Source of the DNA: Microbacterium sp. 10M-3C3
Lineage (GTDB): Bacteria > Actinomycetota > Actinomycetes > Actinomycetales > Microbacteriaceae
Direction: 5' to 3'
DNA length: 64,000 nt
Assembly (NCBI RefSeq): GCF_003931875.1
Contig: NZ_CP034245.1
Span: forward strand, 434,001-498,000
The notes under the pieces were generated by a model. That model had not been told where the DNA came from. It did not search any database and was given only the letters and a program-made list of their open reading frames with translations. A program made the translations under genes and the position numbers. Positions 27,861-36,046 of this stretch are shown here, piece after piece (the stretch's first letter is position 1; every line of letters begins with the position of its first letter).

Positions 27861-29204
27861 TCAGAAGGGTGGGTCGCTGGGTGGTGGGTCGGGTTCGTCG
27901 CGGAAGATGACGTACCTCTCAGGAGGGTCGGTGGACACGCGCCCGAGGGGGCTGGTCCATCGGATGCTGCCGTCACGGAGTTGGACGGGTTTCCAGGGTT
28001 TCTCGGTCTTGAGCGTGTGGTGTCTCTTGCACAGGCAGGCGAGATTGCACGCGTCGGTGGTGCCGCCGAGGGCCCAGTCGTGGTTGTGGTCGCGGTCGCA
28101 CACGCGGGCGGGCCTGCGGCATCCGGGGAACCGGCAGTGGATGTCGCGGGCGGCGAGGTACCGGTCGAGGTTGGCCGGTCGCCGGTAGGTGTCGGTGGCG
28201 AGGACGTGTCCGTGGATGGGGTGGGTGAAGATCCGCTCCCATGAGGGCGCGCCGGCGAGCAGGGCACGGGCGGTCTCGGCGTCGACGGGGGTGGCGCCGT
28301 CGAGCGTCGCGCCGCGGTCGGCGAACCCGGCGGCGGTGACGGCGGGGATCACGATCGATGCGCGGGCGTGGATGGCGGCGAGCCCGCCGGCCGGTCCGGT
28401 GATCGCGCCGGTGGTGGGGTCGACGCTCGGACCGCCGGTCAGGAGCAGGTCGATGGCGATGTCCGCGCGGATCTGGTCCAGGCTCCGCTCGTCGTACACG
28501 GCGTCGTCATCCGCGTCCGGCTCGTCGGCCGGCGGCGCGACCTGCACGGTCTTGGTCTCGTGGGCTTGCTGGGTGAGCCGGTCCCAGATGCCTTCGGCGA
28601 GGACGGTGGGCGTGATGATCCCGAGTTCGGACATGCTGTCGCCCCGATGCTGCATCCACACCGTCCGCGTCTTCACCGCCTCCCGGTGCCGTTCCGTGAT
28701 CGACCGGGGATGCAGCTCTTCCACGACCTGCTCGGCGAACGCCTTCGTCCGCGGGGCCGTATCCCGCAGCGCCCGCTCCAACACCGTCGCCTCGTACAGC
28801 GCGCGGGCGTCCGGGTCCTGCAGCGCCCGTCCGGTCTCGACGATGACGGCGGCGTGGCGGGACGAGATGCGGCCGTCGGCGAGGGCGGCGTGGGCGGTGG
28901 GGTAGTCCCGGACGAGTTCGTGTGCGTCGTGCATCCGGTTCTGCACCGCCCGGTCATTCACCCGGGTAGCCAGCCCGATCTCCGCGGCGATCGAGCGCTC
29001 CTCGATCTCCCGCATCCGCGTCTCGGCCGACTGGTGAGCGGCACGCTGGTTCGCGATCTGCTGGGTGGCTGCCATGCGCGTGGCGAGTTCGGCTTCGAGC
29101 GATGCGATCGCCGCATGGATGTCGACGATCTCCTCGACCAGGCACGCGAGAGCCGCATCATCGTCGTCACGATGACCGAGACTCGCGGTGCCTTCCATAC
29201 GCAT
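27861..29204 (-). CDS. DUF222 domain protein with C-terminal HNH endonuclease domain (copy 2)
   Basis: 447 residues from the ATG at 29204 (an ATG two codons later is also possible). A helical DUF222 part is followed by an HNH domain: AARDIHCRFPGCRRPARVCDRDHNHDWALGGTTDACNLACLCKRHHTLK, with CxxxC pair, HNH residues and a CxxH pair. It shares the domain order and a DPPPF/DPPF-type end with copy 1 at 11021 but is divergent in the N-terminal half. A 13-bp upstream element is common to both. It lies between the two paa operons, beside the deleted ridA. Role unknown. Confidence 0.82.
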   Translation of the reverse strand: MRMEGTASLGHRDDDDAALACLVEEIVDIHAAIASLEAELATRMAATQQIANQRAAHQSAETRMREIEERSIAAEIGLATRVNDRAVQNRMHDAHELVRDYPTAHAALADGRISSRHAAVIVETGRALQDPDARALYEATVLERALRDTAPRTKAFAEQVVEELHPRSITERHREAVKTRTVWMQHRGDSMSELGIITPTVLAEGIWDRLTQQAHETKTVQVAPPADEPDADDDAVYDERSLDQIRADIAIDLLLTGGPSVDPTTGAITGPAGGLAAIHARASIVIPAVTAAGFADRGATLDGATPVDAETARALLAGAPSWERIFTHPIHGHVLATDTYRRPANLDRYLAARDIHCRFPGCRRPARVCDRDHNHDWALGGTTDACNLACLCKRHHTLKTEKPWKPVQLRDGSIRWTSPLGRVSTDPPERYVIFRDEPDPPPSDPPF

Positions 29205-29216
29205 ACTCTCGCACCA

Positions 29217-29229
29217 ACCTCCGACATCG
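29217..29229 (-). repeat. 13-bp element shared by both DUF222/HNH gene upstream regions (copy 2)
   Basis: CGATGTCGGAGGT on the minus strand, 13 bp before the DUF222/HNH start; identical to 12370-12382. A GCGAGAG word follows in both. Confidence 0.5.
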
Positions 29230-29335
29230 CCGCGACCGTCGTCGTGCCCCTCGCCTGGCTCGCTGCGCTCCCTGGTTCCGGGTCCGGAAGATGACACTGA
29301 CCGGCTCTTCCGCGGCCCAGCGCGAAACGCGGCGG

Positions 29336-29385
29336 TTGCGCGCACCGCCCCGCGCTCCTAGACTTACTGAACGAGCGTTCTGTAA
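29336..29385 (+). promoter_or_regulatory. paaABCDEG promoter with TetR operator, site 3
   Basis: A -35 TTGCGC (29336-29341) and a -10 TAGACT (29359-29364) are spaced exactly 17 bp. The operator (29364-29385) begins at the last base of the -10: TTACTGAACG / CGTTCTGTAA around an AG centre. Repressor binding would cover the start point. Confidence 0.75.
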
Positions 29386-29396
29386 AGGAGTCGAGG

Positions 29397-30377
29397 ATGA
29401 CGACGACAGCGACGCCGGCCGCATCCGCACCGGACATCGCCGCCGAGCAGGACGCGTTCGACGCGCTGATCGCCGCGGAGCAGCGCATCGAGCCGCGCGA
29501 CTGGATGCCCGACGGCTACCGGCGCACGCTCATCCGGCAGATCTCGCAGCACGCGCACTCGGAGATCATCGGCATGCAGCCCGAGGGCGGCTGGATCACG
29601 CGCGCGCCGAGCCTCAAGCGCAAGGCGATCCTGCTCGCCAAGGTGCAGGACGAGGCCGGGCACGGCCTCTACCTCTACTCCGCCGCGCAGACCCTCGGCA
29701 TCACGCGCGAGGAGATGACGCAGCAGCTCATCGACGGCACGGCGAAGTACTCCTCGATCTTCAACTACCCGGCGCCGACGTGGGCCGACATGGGCGCGAT
29801 CGGCTGGCTCGTCGACGGCGCCGCGATCTGCAACCAGGTGCCGCTGTGCCGCGCGTCGTACGGACCGTACGGCCGCGCGATGGTGCGCATCTGCAAGGAG
29901 GAGTCGTTCCACCAGCGTCAGGGGTTCGAGATCCTCCTCACCCTCATGCGGGGCACCGACGCGCAGCGGAAGATGGCGCAGGATGCGGTGGACCGCTGGT
30001 ACTGGCCGAGTCTCATGATGTTCGGTCCGCCCGATGACGCTTCGCCGAACTCGGCGCAGTCGACCGCCTGGAAGATCAAGCGCTTCTCCAACGACGACCT
30101 CCGGCAGCGCTTCATCGGCATGCTCGTGCCGCAGGCCGAGGTGCTCGGGGTGACCCTGCCCGACCCCGAGCTGCGCTGGGACGAGGATGCGCAGCGCTGG
30201 CACACCAGCCCCATCGACTGGACGGAGTTCCACGAGGTCATCGCCGGGCGCGGACCCCTCAACGCCGCGCGCCTGCAGCACCGCCGCGACGCGCACGAGG
30301 ACGGCGCGTGGGTGCGAGAGGCGGCCGCCGAGTACGCGCGGAAGCAGCGCGAGCGCCGAACGAAGGTGGCGGCGTGA
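29397..30377 (+). CDS. paaA: Phenylacetyl-CoA epoxidase catalytic subunit PaaA
   Basis: 326 residues. Ferritin-like di-iron subunit: [19 protein letters not shown] and [19 protein letters not shown] (first Glu/ExxH set), then [18 protein letters not shown] (second ExxH set). It forms 1,2-epoxyphenylacetyl-CoA with O2 and PaaC as structural partner. AAAGGAGTCGAGG before the ATG; first gene of paaABCDE-paaG with the TetR operator just upstream. Confidence 0.96.
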   Translation: MTTTATPAASAPDIAAEQDAFDALIAAEQRIEPRDWMPDGYRRTLIRQISQHAHSEIIGMQPEGGWITRAPSLKRKAILLAKVQDEAGHGLYLYSAAQTLGITREEMTQQLIDGTAKYSSIFNYPAPTWADMGAIGWLVDGAAICNQVPLCRASYGPYGRAMVRICKEESFHQRQGFEILLTLMRGTDAQRKMAQDAVDRWYWPSLMMFGPPDDASPNSAQSTAWKIKRFSNDDLRQRFIGMLVPQAEVLGVTLPDPELRWDEDAQRWHTSPIDWTEFHEVIAGRGPLNAARLQHRRDAHEDGAWVREAAAEYARKQRERRTKVAA

Positions 30378-30676
30378 CCAGTCCGGGAGCGTCCGCCGAG
30401 CAGTGGCCGCTCTGGGAGGTCTTCGTCCGGGCCAAGCGCGGCCTCAGTCACGTCCACGTCGGGTCGCTCCACGCGCCCGACGCCGAGCTTGCCGTGCGCA
30501 ACGCGCGCGACCTCTACACGCGGCGCGGCGAAGGCGTGTCGCTGTGGGTCGTGCCCGCCGACGCCATCACCGCGAGCGACCCCGACGCCAAGGGCGCGTG
30601 GTTCGAGAGCCCCGCCGGCAAGAACTTCCGCCACGCGGTGTACTACACCGCGTCCGAGGGGGTGCCGCACCTGTGA
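30374..30676 (+). CDS. paaB: Phenylacetyl-CoA epoxidase subunit PaaB
   Basis: 100 residues. [55 protein letters not shown] is a clear PaaB signature. It is needed for the epoxidase complex but has no metal centre. GTGA overlap with paaA and again with paaC. Confidence 0.95.
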   Translation: MTSPGASAEQWPLWEVFVRAKRGLSHVHVGSLHAPDAELAVRNARDLYTRRGEGVSLWVVPADAITASDPDAKGAWFESPAGKNFRHAVYYTASEGVPHL

Positions 30677-31515
30677 CCCTTCGACAGGCTCAGGGACCGG
30701 CCGACATCCATGGTGAGGTGACCGTCGACGAGGTCGAGCTGTCGGCGGAGCTCGCGGGCGAGGGCGGGGCCGTCGCATCCGCCGACGTCGCCGAATACAC
30801 GCTGTGGCTCGGCGACGACGCCCTCGTGCTGTCGCAGCGGCTCATGGAATGGCTCGCCCGCGCGCCCGAGCTCGAGGAGGACGTCGCCCTCGCGAACATC
30901 GCGCTCGACCTCCTCGGCCACGCCCGGTCGCTGCTGCGCTACGCCGGCACCGCCGACGGCCGCAGCGAGGACGACCTCGCGTATTTCCGCGACGAGCCGG
31001 AGTTCCGCAGCGCGTGGCTGTTCGAGCAGCCGAACGGCGACTTCGCCCGCACGATCGCGCGCCAGCTCGTGGCCTCGACGTACCTGTTCGAGCTGTGGAC
31101 GGCGCTGTCGGCGTCGACCGACACGACACTCGCCGCGATCGCCGCGAAAGCGGTCAAGGAGGTCGACTACCACCGCGACCACGCCGTGCAGTGGACGCTG
31201 CGCCTGGCCGGCGGCACCGACGAGTCGCGCCGGCGGATGCGGCGCGGGCTCGCCGACACGTGGCCCTACGTCGACGAGCTGTTCCGCGACACCGCGCTCA
31301 CCGACCGCCTCGACGGCGTCGCCGCGCGGCCGTCGTCGCTGCGCGCGGGCTTCGACGGCGTGATCGCGGCCGTCCTCGCCGAGGCCGAGCTCGACATGCC
31401 GGATGCGGCCCCCTCGCGCGCCGGCGGACGTGCGGGCGTGCACAGCCCGGAGCTGGGCTTCCTCCTCGCCGAGATGCAGGTGCTCGCGCGGCAGCACCCG
31501 GGGGCGACGTGGTGA
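30673..31515 (+). CDS. paaC: Phenylacetyl-CoA epoxidase subunit PaaC with extended N-terminus
   Basis: 280 residues. Ferritin-like subunit lacking the full di-iron set; it scaffolds PaaA: EYTLWLGDDALVLSQRLMEWLARAPELEEDVALANIALDLLGHARSLLRYAG. The E. coli protein begins at about the EYTLWLGDD segment, so about 39 extra residues precede it here. Residues 2-7 (TLRQAQ) are encoded by a short dispersed palindromic repeat directly after the GTG start. An alternative GTG at 30718 would remove the repeat-encoded part. Confidence 0.92.
   Translation: MTLRQAQGPADIHGEVTVDEVELSAELAGEGGAVASADVAEYTLWLGDDALVLSQRLMEWLARAPELEEDVALANIALDLLGHARSLLRYAGTADGRSEDDLAYFRDEPEFRSAWLFEQPNGDFARTIARQLVASTYLFELWTALSASTDTTLAAIAAKAVKEVDYHRDHAVQWTLRLAGGTDESRRRMRRGLADTWPYVDELFRDTALTDRLDGVAARPSSLRAGFDGVIAAVLAEAELDMPDAAPSRAGGRAGVHSPELGFLLAEMQVLARQHPGATW
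30677..30695. repeat. Short dispersed palindromic repeat inside the paaC 5' end
   Basis: CCCTTCGACAGGCTCAGGG, imperfect palindrome with CCCT/AGGG arms. This word is recognised from memory as a common dispersed repeat in high-GC genomes. Only one copy was seen in this window. It is in frame and adds Leu-Arg-Gln-Ala-Gln-Gly to PaaC. Confidence 0.5.
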
Positions 31516-31982
31516 CCGCGTGGGACGTCGCCGCGGCGGTCGTCGACCCCGAGGTGCCGGTGCTCACGATCGCCGACCTCGGCGTGCTCCGCGACGTGCG
31601 GGAGGACGGCGACGCGGTCGTCGTGACGATCACCCCGACCTACTCCGGATGCCCCGCGATGGACGTCATCCGCGACGACCTCGAGCTCGCCCTCGGCGCC
31701 GCCGGTTACCGGGACGTGCGCGTGAACCTCGTGCTGTCGCCCGCGTGGACCACCGACTGGATGAGCGCCGAGGGCAAGCGCAAGCTCGCGGAGTTCGGGA
31801 TCGCTCCGCCGAGCGGCCGTGCCGCCGCATCCGGGCCGATCCGGCTGCAGCTGGGCGTCAAGTGCCCGCGCTGCGGCTCGCTCGACACGCGCGAGGTGAC
31901 GCGCTTCGGCTCCACGTCGTGCAAGGCGCTCTACGAGTGCCGCGCGTGCCTCGAGCCCTTCGACTTCTTCAAGGTGCACTGA
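31512..31982 (+). CDS. paaD: Phenylacetyl-CoA epoxidase maturation protein PaaD
   Basis: 156 residues. N-terminal MIP18/DUF59 domain (AAVVDPEVPVLTIADLGVLRDV, ITPTYSGCPAMDVI) and a C-terminal zinc ribbon with CPRCGS and CRAC cysteine pairs. It takes part in metal-centre assembly of the epoxidase system. GTGA overlap with paaC and a one-base TGATG overlap with paaE. Confidence 0.94.
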   Translation: MTAWDVAAAVVDPEVPVLTIADLGVLRDVREDGDAVVVTITPTYSGCPAMDVIRDDLELALGAAGYRDVRVNLVLSPAWTTDWMSAEGKRKLAEFGIAPPSGRAAASGPIRLQLGVKCPRCGSLDTREVTRFGSTSCKALYECRACLEPFDFFKVH

Positions 31983-33085
31983 TGGCCGCCCAGAACATCG
32001 CGACGCGACGCCGCGGCCGGTTCCACGCGCTCGAGGTCGCCGCCGTCCGCCCGCTCACCGCCGACGCGGTCGAGGTGACCTTCGCCGTGCCCGACGACCT
32101 CGCCGGCGAGTACGACTACGCACCCGGGCAGTACGTGGCGCTGCGGACGACGCTCGACGGGCACGAGGTGCGCCGCTCGTACTCGCTATGCCGCCCCCCG
32201 GCACGCGGATCGCTCAGCGTCGCGGTCAAGCGCGCCGAGGGCGGCCGGTTCTCCGAATGGGCGCAGACCCAGCTGCATCCGGGCGACCGTCTCGACGTCA
32301 TGAGCCCGCAGGGCACGTTCACGAGCGGCCTCGCCGCCCTCGACGGTGCGCACGTCGCGGCCATCGCGGCGGGCTCGGGCATCACGCCCGTCATGGCGCT
32401 CGCGACGACCGTGCTCGCCGGATCGGACACGGCGCGGTTCACGCTCGTCTACACGAACCGCTCGAGCCTGGACGTCATGTTCCTCGACGAGCTCGCCGAC
32501 CTGAAGGACCGCTACCCGACGCGCTTCGCGCTGCACCACGTGCTCTCACGGGAGCAGCGGGCGGCGCCCGTCCTGTCGGGCCGCATCGACGAGGAGCGGC
32601 TGCGGGTGCTGCTGCACGGGCTCATCCGCCCCGAGACGGTGGACGAGTGGTTCCTGTGCGGGCCGATCGAGCTCGTGCAGCTGTGCCGCACGACGCTCGC
32701 AGACGTCGGCGTCGACCCCGCGCACGTGCGGTTCGAGCTCTTCACGACCGGCGAGGACGACCGCGGCCCGCGCCCACCGGTCACCGTCCGCACCGACGAG
32801 CCGGTGACGACGATCGCCTTCACGCTCGACGGGCAGTCGTCGCAAGTGGAGTCGCCCGTCAGCGCGCGCGAGTCGATCCTCGACGCGGCGCTCCGGGTGC
32901 GCCCCGACACGCCCTTCGCGTGCGCGGGCGGCGTGTGCGGCACGTGCCGCGCGCGGCTGATCTCCGGCTCCGTCAGCATGACGGAGAACTACGCGCTCGA
33001 GCCCGACGAGATCGAGCGCGGCTACGTGCTCACGTGCCAGTCGCATCCGACCACCGACCGCGTGACGGTCGACTACGACAGCTGA
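31982..33085 (+). CDS. paaE: Phenylacetyl-CoA epoxidase reductase PaaE
   Basis: 367 residues in the usual order: FAD domain (APGQYVALRTTLDGHEVRRSYSLC), NAD(P) domain (IAAGSGITPVMALATTVLA) and a C-terminal plant-type [2Fe-2S] ferredoxin domain with CAGGVCGTCRARLISG and the final Cys in VLTCQSHP. It delivers electrons from NADPH to PaaA. Confidence 0.95.
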   Translation: MAAQNIATRRRGRFHALEVAAVRPLTADAVEVTFAVPDDLAGEYDYAPGQYVALRTTLDGHEVRRSYSLCRPPARGSLSVAVKRAEGGRFSEWAQTQLHPGDRLDVMSPQGTFTSGLAALDGAHVAAIAAGSGITPVMALATTVLAGSDTARFTLVYTNRSSLDVMFLDELADLKDRYPTRFALHHVLSREQRAAPVLSGRIDEERLRVLLHGLIRPETVDEWFLCGPIELVQLCRTTLADVGVDPAHVRFELFTTGEDDRGPRPPVTVRTDEPVTTIAFTLDGQSSQVESPVSARESILDAALRVRPDTPFACAGGVCGTCRARLISGSVSMTENYALEPDEIERGYVLTCQSHPTTDRVTVDYDS

Positions 33086-33092
33086 GGACCGC

Positions 33093-33863
33093 ATGATCCG
33101 CCTCGACCTCGCCGACGACGTCGCGACCGTGACCCTCGACGCGCCCCAGCGCCTCAACGCACTCGGCCCCGACGACCTGCGGGCGCTCGACGCGACGTAC
33201 GTCGAGGCCGAGGCGGCGGGGGTGCGCGCCCTCGTGCTGCGGGGCGACGGGCGCGCGTTCTGCGCCGGCCGCGACATCGCGGGCGTGGATGCGGCGACCG
33301 ACGACGTCGCCGGCTACCTCGACGGACTGCTGCTGCCGCTGCTGCAGCGCATGGCGGGATTTCCCGCCCCGACGTTCGCCGCCGCGCACGGCGCGTGCCT
33401 GGGTGTCGGGCTCGGGCTGCTCATCGCAACCGACGTCGTGTACGTCGCCGACGACGCGACGATCGGGTCGCCCTTCGCGCGCCTGGGCGCGACGCTCGAC
33501 TCGGGCGGCCACGCCCTGTTCGTCGAGCGGCTGGGGGCACATCGCACGCTCGACCTCATCTACTCGGGCGGCCTGATGACGGGCGAGGAGGCCGTGCGGC
33601 TCGGGCTCTTCTCGCGCGCGATGCCGGCGGCCGAAGTACATGGCGCCGTCGATGCCGCGGCGCGGGCCGCTGCATCCGGTCCGACGCAGGCGTTCCTCGC
33701 GAGCAAGCGCCTCGTCGCACGGCTCCGCGACGAGCGTCTCGGTCTGTGGGACGCGGTCGTGGCCGAGAACGCCGCACAGGCCGCGCTGCGCGACACCGCC
33801 GACTACCGCGAGGGCTTCGCGGCGTTCCAGGCCAAGCGCGCTCCGGAGTTCCACGGCCGCTGA
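33093..33863 (+). CDS. paaG: Enoyl-CoA hydratase/isomerase, PaaG-like ring isomerase
   Basis: 256 residues, crotonase fold: FCAGRDIAGVD and AAHGACLGVGLGLLIATDVVYV. The first catalytic Glu position is replaced and an Asp is present in LGATLDSGGHALF, the arrangement expected of PaaG (1,2-epoxyphenylacetyl-CoA to oxepin-CoA isomerase). Seven bases after paaE in the same operon, which fits. Assignment to PaaG rather than PaaF rests on these residues. Confidence 0.75.
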   Translation: MIRLDLADDVATVTLDAPQRLNALGPDDLRALDATYVEAEAAGVRALVLRGDGRAFCAGRDIAGVDAATDDVAGYLDGLLLPLLQRMAGFPAPTFAAAHGACLGVGLGLLIATDVVYVADDATIGSPFARLGATLDSGGHALFVERLGAHRTLDLIYSGGLMTGEEAVRLGLFSRAMPAAEVHGAVDAAARAAASGPTQAFLASKRLVARLRDERLGLWDAVVAENAAQAALRDTADYREGFAAFQAKRAPEFHGR

Positions 33864-33937
33864 GCCTGCCCGGCGCGGGCGGCGGCGGGGCGGCGCGGCG
33901 GCGGCAGCGGCGGCGGGCCCGCCGGAGCGCGGCGGGG

Positions 33938-34010
33938 GCGGAATTCAGGCTGACACGCGTGTCGGCGGGCCCGCGGGTTCGTTCTCGCCGCTCCAGCCTG
34001 AATTCCGCGC
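33938..34010. repeat. Hairpin repeat element A (73 bp)
   Basis: Terminal inverted repeats CGGAATTCAGGCTG / CAGCCTGAATTCCG (15 bp perfect with the next pair) around a 41-bp loop, downstream of paaG. The ends match elements at 35777-35851 and 35927-36002. The rest of the 220-bp gap (33864-34083) is GGC-rich low-complexity DNA and a 23-bp tandem repeat. Confidence 0.65.
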
Positions 34011-34015
34011 AAGGT

Positions 34016-34084
34016 CGAGGGCGAACGCGCCGGCGCGGCGAGGGCGAACGCGCCGGCGCGGCGAGGGCGAACGCGCCGGCGCGT
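34016..34084. repeat. 23-bp tandem repeat, three copies
   Basis: CGAGGGCGAACGCGCCGGC followed by GCGG, repeated three times head to tail without spacers; only the last base of the third copy differs. It abuts the racemase stop codon. Confidence 0.7.
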
Positions 34085-34773
34085 CAGGCGAGGGCGAGCT
34101 CGAGAGCGGCGCGGCAGTGCAGAGTCGTCGTGGGGAAGATCGGCGCTGCGACCTCAGCGGCGCCGATCGAGAGCTCGAGCTCCGTGCAGCCGAGGACGAT
34201 GCCCTGCGCGCCGTGCGCGAGCAGGTCGGCGGCGATGCGCGCGAGCGTCGCGCGCGACGCATCCGTCACCTCGCCGATGCACAGCTCCTCGAAGATGATG
34301 CGCTGCACCTCGCGTCGATCCGACGCGTCGGGGACCATCGCCTCGACGCCGTGCGCGGCCAGGCGGTCGCGGTAGAAGTCCTGCTCCATCGTGTACGCCG
34401 TCGCCAGCAGCCCCACCCGCGACAGCCCTGCGGCGCGCACGGCGTCGGCCGTGACGTCAGCGAGGTGGAGCACGGGGATGCCGACGGCATCCTGGACGCG
34501 GTCGTAGACCTTGTGCATCGTGTTCGTCGCGATGAGGACGCTCTCCGCCCCCGCCGCCTCGAGTGCCGCCGCCTCCGTCGCGAGCACCGCACCCGCCGCG
34601 TCCCAGTCGCCCGCGCGCTGCAGCGACACGATGTCGTCGAAGTCGACCGTCGCGACGCGCAGCCGCGCCGAGTGCAGGCCGCCGAGCCGGGCGCGCACGC
34701 CTTCGTTGAGGAGGCGCAGGTACACCGCCGTCGATTCCCAGCTCATGCCGCCGAGGATGCCGATCGTTCGCAT
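34084..34773 (-). CDS. Aspartate/glutamate racemase family protein (YgeA-like) lacking one catalytic Cys
   Basis: 229 residues, very similar to E. coli YgeA over its length (TIGILGGMSWESTAVYLRLLNEGVRARLGGLHSA; YTMEQDFYRDRL; IIFEELCIGEVT). Family members use two cysteines for proton exchange. Here Cys196 in GCTE is present, but the first (CTNTMH in YgeA) is Ala82 (ATNTMH; codon GCG). It may therefore epimerise poorly or act one-sidedly. Divergent from the LysR gene at 34846. Substrate unknown. Confidence 0.85.
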   Translation of the reverse strand: MRTIGILGGMSWESTAVYLRLLNEGVRARLGGLHSARLRVATVDFDDIVSLQRAGDWDAAGAVLATEAAALEAAGAESVLIATNTMHKVYDRVQDAVGIPVLHLADVTADAVRAAGLSRVGLLATAYTMEQDFYRDRLAAHGVEAMVPDASDRREVQRIIFEELCIGEVTDASRATLARIAADLLAHGAQGIVLGCTELELSIGAAEVAAPIFPTTTLHCRAALELALA

Positions 34774-34830
34774 GCTCTCAGCGTCGCCGCATCCGGATGT
34801 AAGCGGAAGTGCACATTCGTTCGGTCATCC

Positions 34831-34846
34831 TGTAAGAACGGTTACA
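34831..34846. promoter_or_regulatory. Possible LysR autoregulatory site
   Basis: TGTAAGAACGGTTACA, 5-bp inverted arms with 6-bp spacer, overlapping the LysR start codon in the 72-bp gap between the divergent racemase and LysR genes. Confidence 0.35.
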
Positions 34847-35751
34847 TGTCCCATCCGCTCGACCTCGACCCGCGCAGCCTCGTCGTGCTGCATCACATCG
34901 CGCGGGCGGGGTCGCTCTCGGGCGCGGCGCGGGCGCTCGGCTGGAGTCATCCGGCCGTCGCGCAGCACGTGCGCCGCCTCGAGGCGCACATCGGGGCGCC
35001 GCTCGTCATCCGCGCGGGCCGCGGCGTGGAGCTGACCGAGGCGGGCCTCGTCGCGGCGGCCGCCGGCGCCGACATCGCGGCGACCCTCGCCCATGCGCGC
35101 GCCGGGTTCGCCGACGTCGCGGCGGCGGCTCCCCGCGTGCGCGTCGTCGCGTTCCCGACCGCGTGCGCGACACTCCTCGTCGACGCGCACGCGTCGCTCG
35201 CCGCACGCGGCGACGCCGTGCGGCTCGACATCGCCGAAGCCGAACCCGACGAGGCGCTCGCCGCGCTCGATGCAGGCGATGCCGACCTCGCGGTGACCTT
35301 CCACGACGAGTCGCCGCGCGACCCGCGCGCGACGGTGCTCGGCATCGACGCGATGGTCGTCGTGGTCGCCGGCTCCGACCGGCGGGCGGATGCGGCGGCC
35401 GTTGACGTGCGCGACCTCGAGGGCGACGCGGTGATCGCCGGATGCCCCGCGTGCCAGCGGCGCTTCACACGCCACGCCGACGCGCACGGGGTGCGGCCTG
35501 CGCTGCATCCGCAGGTCACCGACGACTACGTGCTGATGCAGGCGATGGCCGCCGTCGGGCAGGGCCCGGCGGTGCTGCCGCGCCTGTCGATGGCGGCGCA
35601 CCGCCGTGCCGACGTCGCGGTGCGCGAGCTCACGCCGCGCCTCGTGCGGCACGTCGCGGTGTGGCGGACCGCCGGCCGGCGCACCGCCGGGGCCGACGCG
35701 CTCACGGCCGCACTCGCCGAGGCCGCCTCGCGCGCGTTCGAGCCGGCCTGA
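34846..35751 (+). CDS. LysR family transcriptional regulator
   Basis: 301 residues. N-terminal LysR helix-turn-helix: LVVLHHIARAGSLSGAARALGWSHPAVAQHVRRLEAHIGAPLVIRAGRGVELTEAG, then a periplasmic-binding-like effector domain with VLPRLSMAAHRRADVAVRELTP. Probably controls the divergent racemase gene. No clear Shine-Dalgarno site; the frame upstream of this ATG is not coding. Confidence 0.85.
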   Translation: MSHPLDLDPRSLVVLHHIARAGSLSGAARALGWSHPAVAQHVRRLEAHIGAPLVIRAGRGVELTEAGLVAAAAGADIAATLAHARAGFADVAAAAPRVRVVAFPTACATLLVDAHASLAARGDAVRLDIAEAEPDEALAALDAGDADLAVTFHDESPRDPRATVLGIDAMVVVVAGSDRRADAAAVDVRDLEGDAVIAGCPACQRRFTRHADAHGVRPALHPQVTDDYVLMQAMAAVGQGPAVLPRLSMAAHRRADVAVRELTPRLVRHVAVWRTAGRRTAGADALTAALAEAASRAFEPA

Positions 35752-35776
35752 GTCCGCCCGAGCCCGCCCCGCCGCC

Positions 35777-35851
35777 GCGCAGAATTCAGGTGGACCGGGG
35801 CCCCGCGACGCTGCGAAGCGGCGGATTGTCGGTGCAGCCTGAAATTTGCGC
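35777..35851. repeat. Hairpin repeat element B (75 bp)
   Basis: Begins GCGCAGAATTCAGGTGGA and ends CAGCCTGAAATTTGCGC; the two ends are inverted copies with four mismatches. Same family as elements A and C. Lies 25 bp after the LysR stop. Confidence 0.6.
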
Positions 35852-35926
35852 CGCTTCCGCGCGTGGCGCGCCGTCGCCCGGGGAGGCATCGCCGCGGCAG
35901 CGGCCGGCAACTCCGCGCCCGGCCGC

Positions 35927-36002
35927 GCGCAGAATTCAGGTGGAAACGGGGTGTAGGCGCCGCCGGGCGGGGGGCAAGGGCCTCTCAGCCTGAATTCCGC
36001 GC
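35927..36002. repeat. Hairpin repeat element C (76 bp)
   Basis: Begins GCGCAGAATTCAGGTGGA (identical to element B) and ends CAGCCTGAATTCCGCGC (identical to the right end of element A). The 295-bp gap 35752-36046 contains elements B and C and nothing else recognisable. Confidence 0.62.
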
Positions 36003-36046
36003 CCGGCGGGGGCGGATGCACCGCCAAGCCGCCGCCGGCGCGGGCG

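Noticed and set aside
27807..29229. Inverted 9-mers CGATGTCGG / CCGACATCG bracketing the second DUF222/HNH gene as ends of a transposon
   Set aside because: Nine bases of GC-rich sequence are likely by chance, no target duplication was seen, and the first DUF222/HNH copy lacks the distal repeat.
34016..34084. Possible CRISPR array
   Set aside because: The three 23-bp units are directly adjacent with no spacers and no cas genes are nearby.
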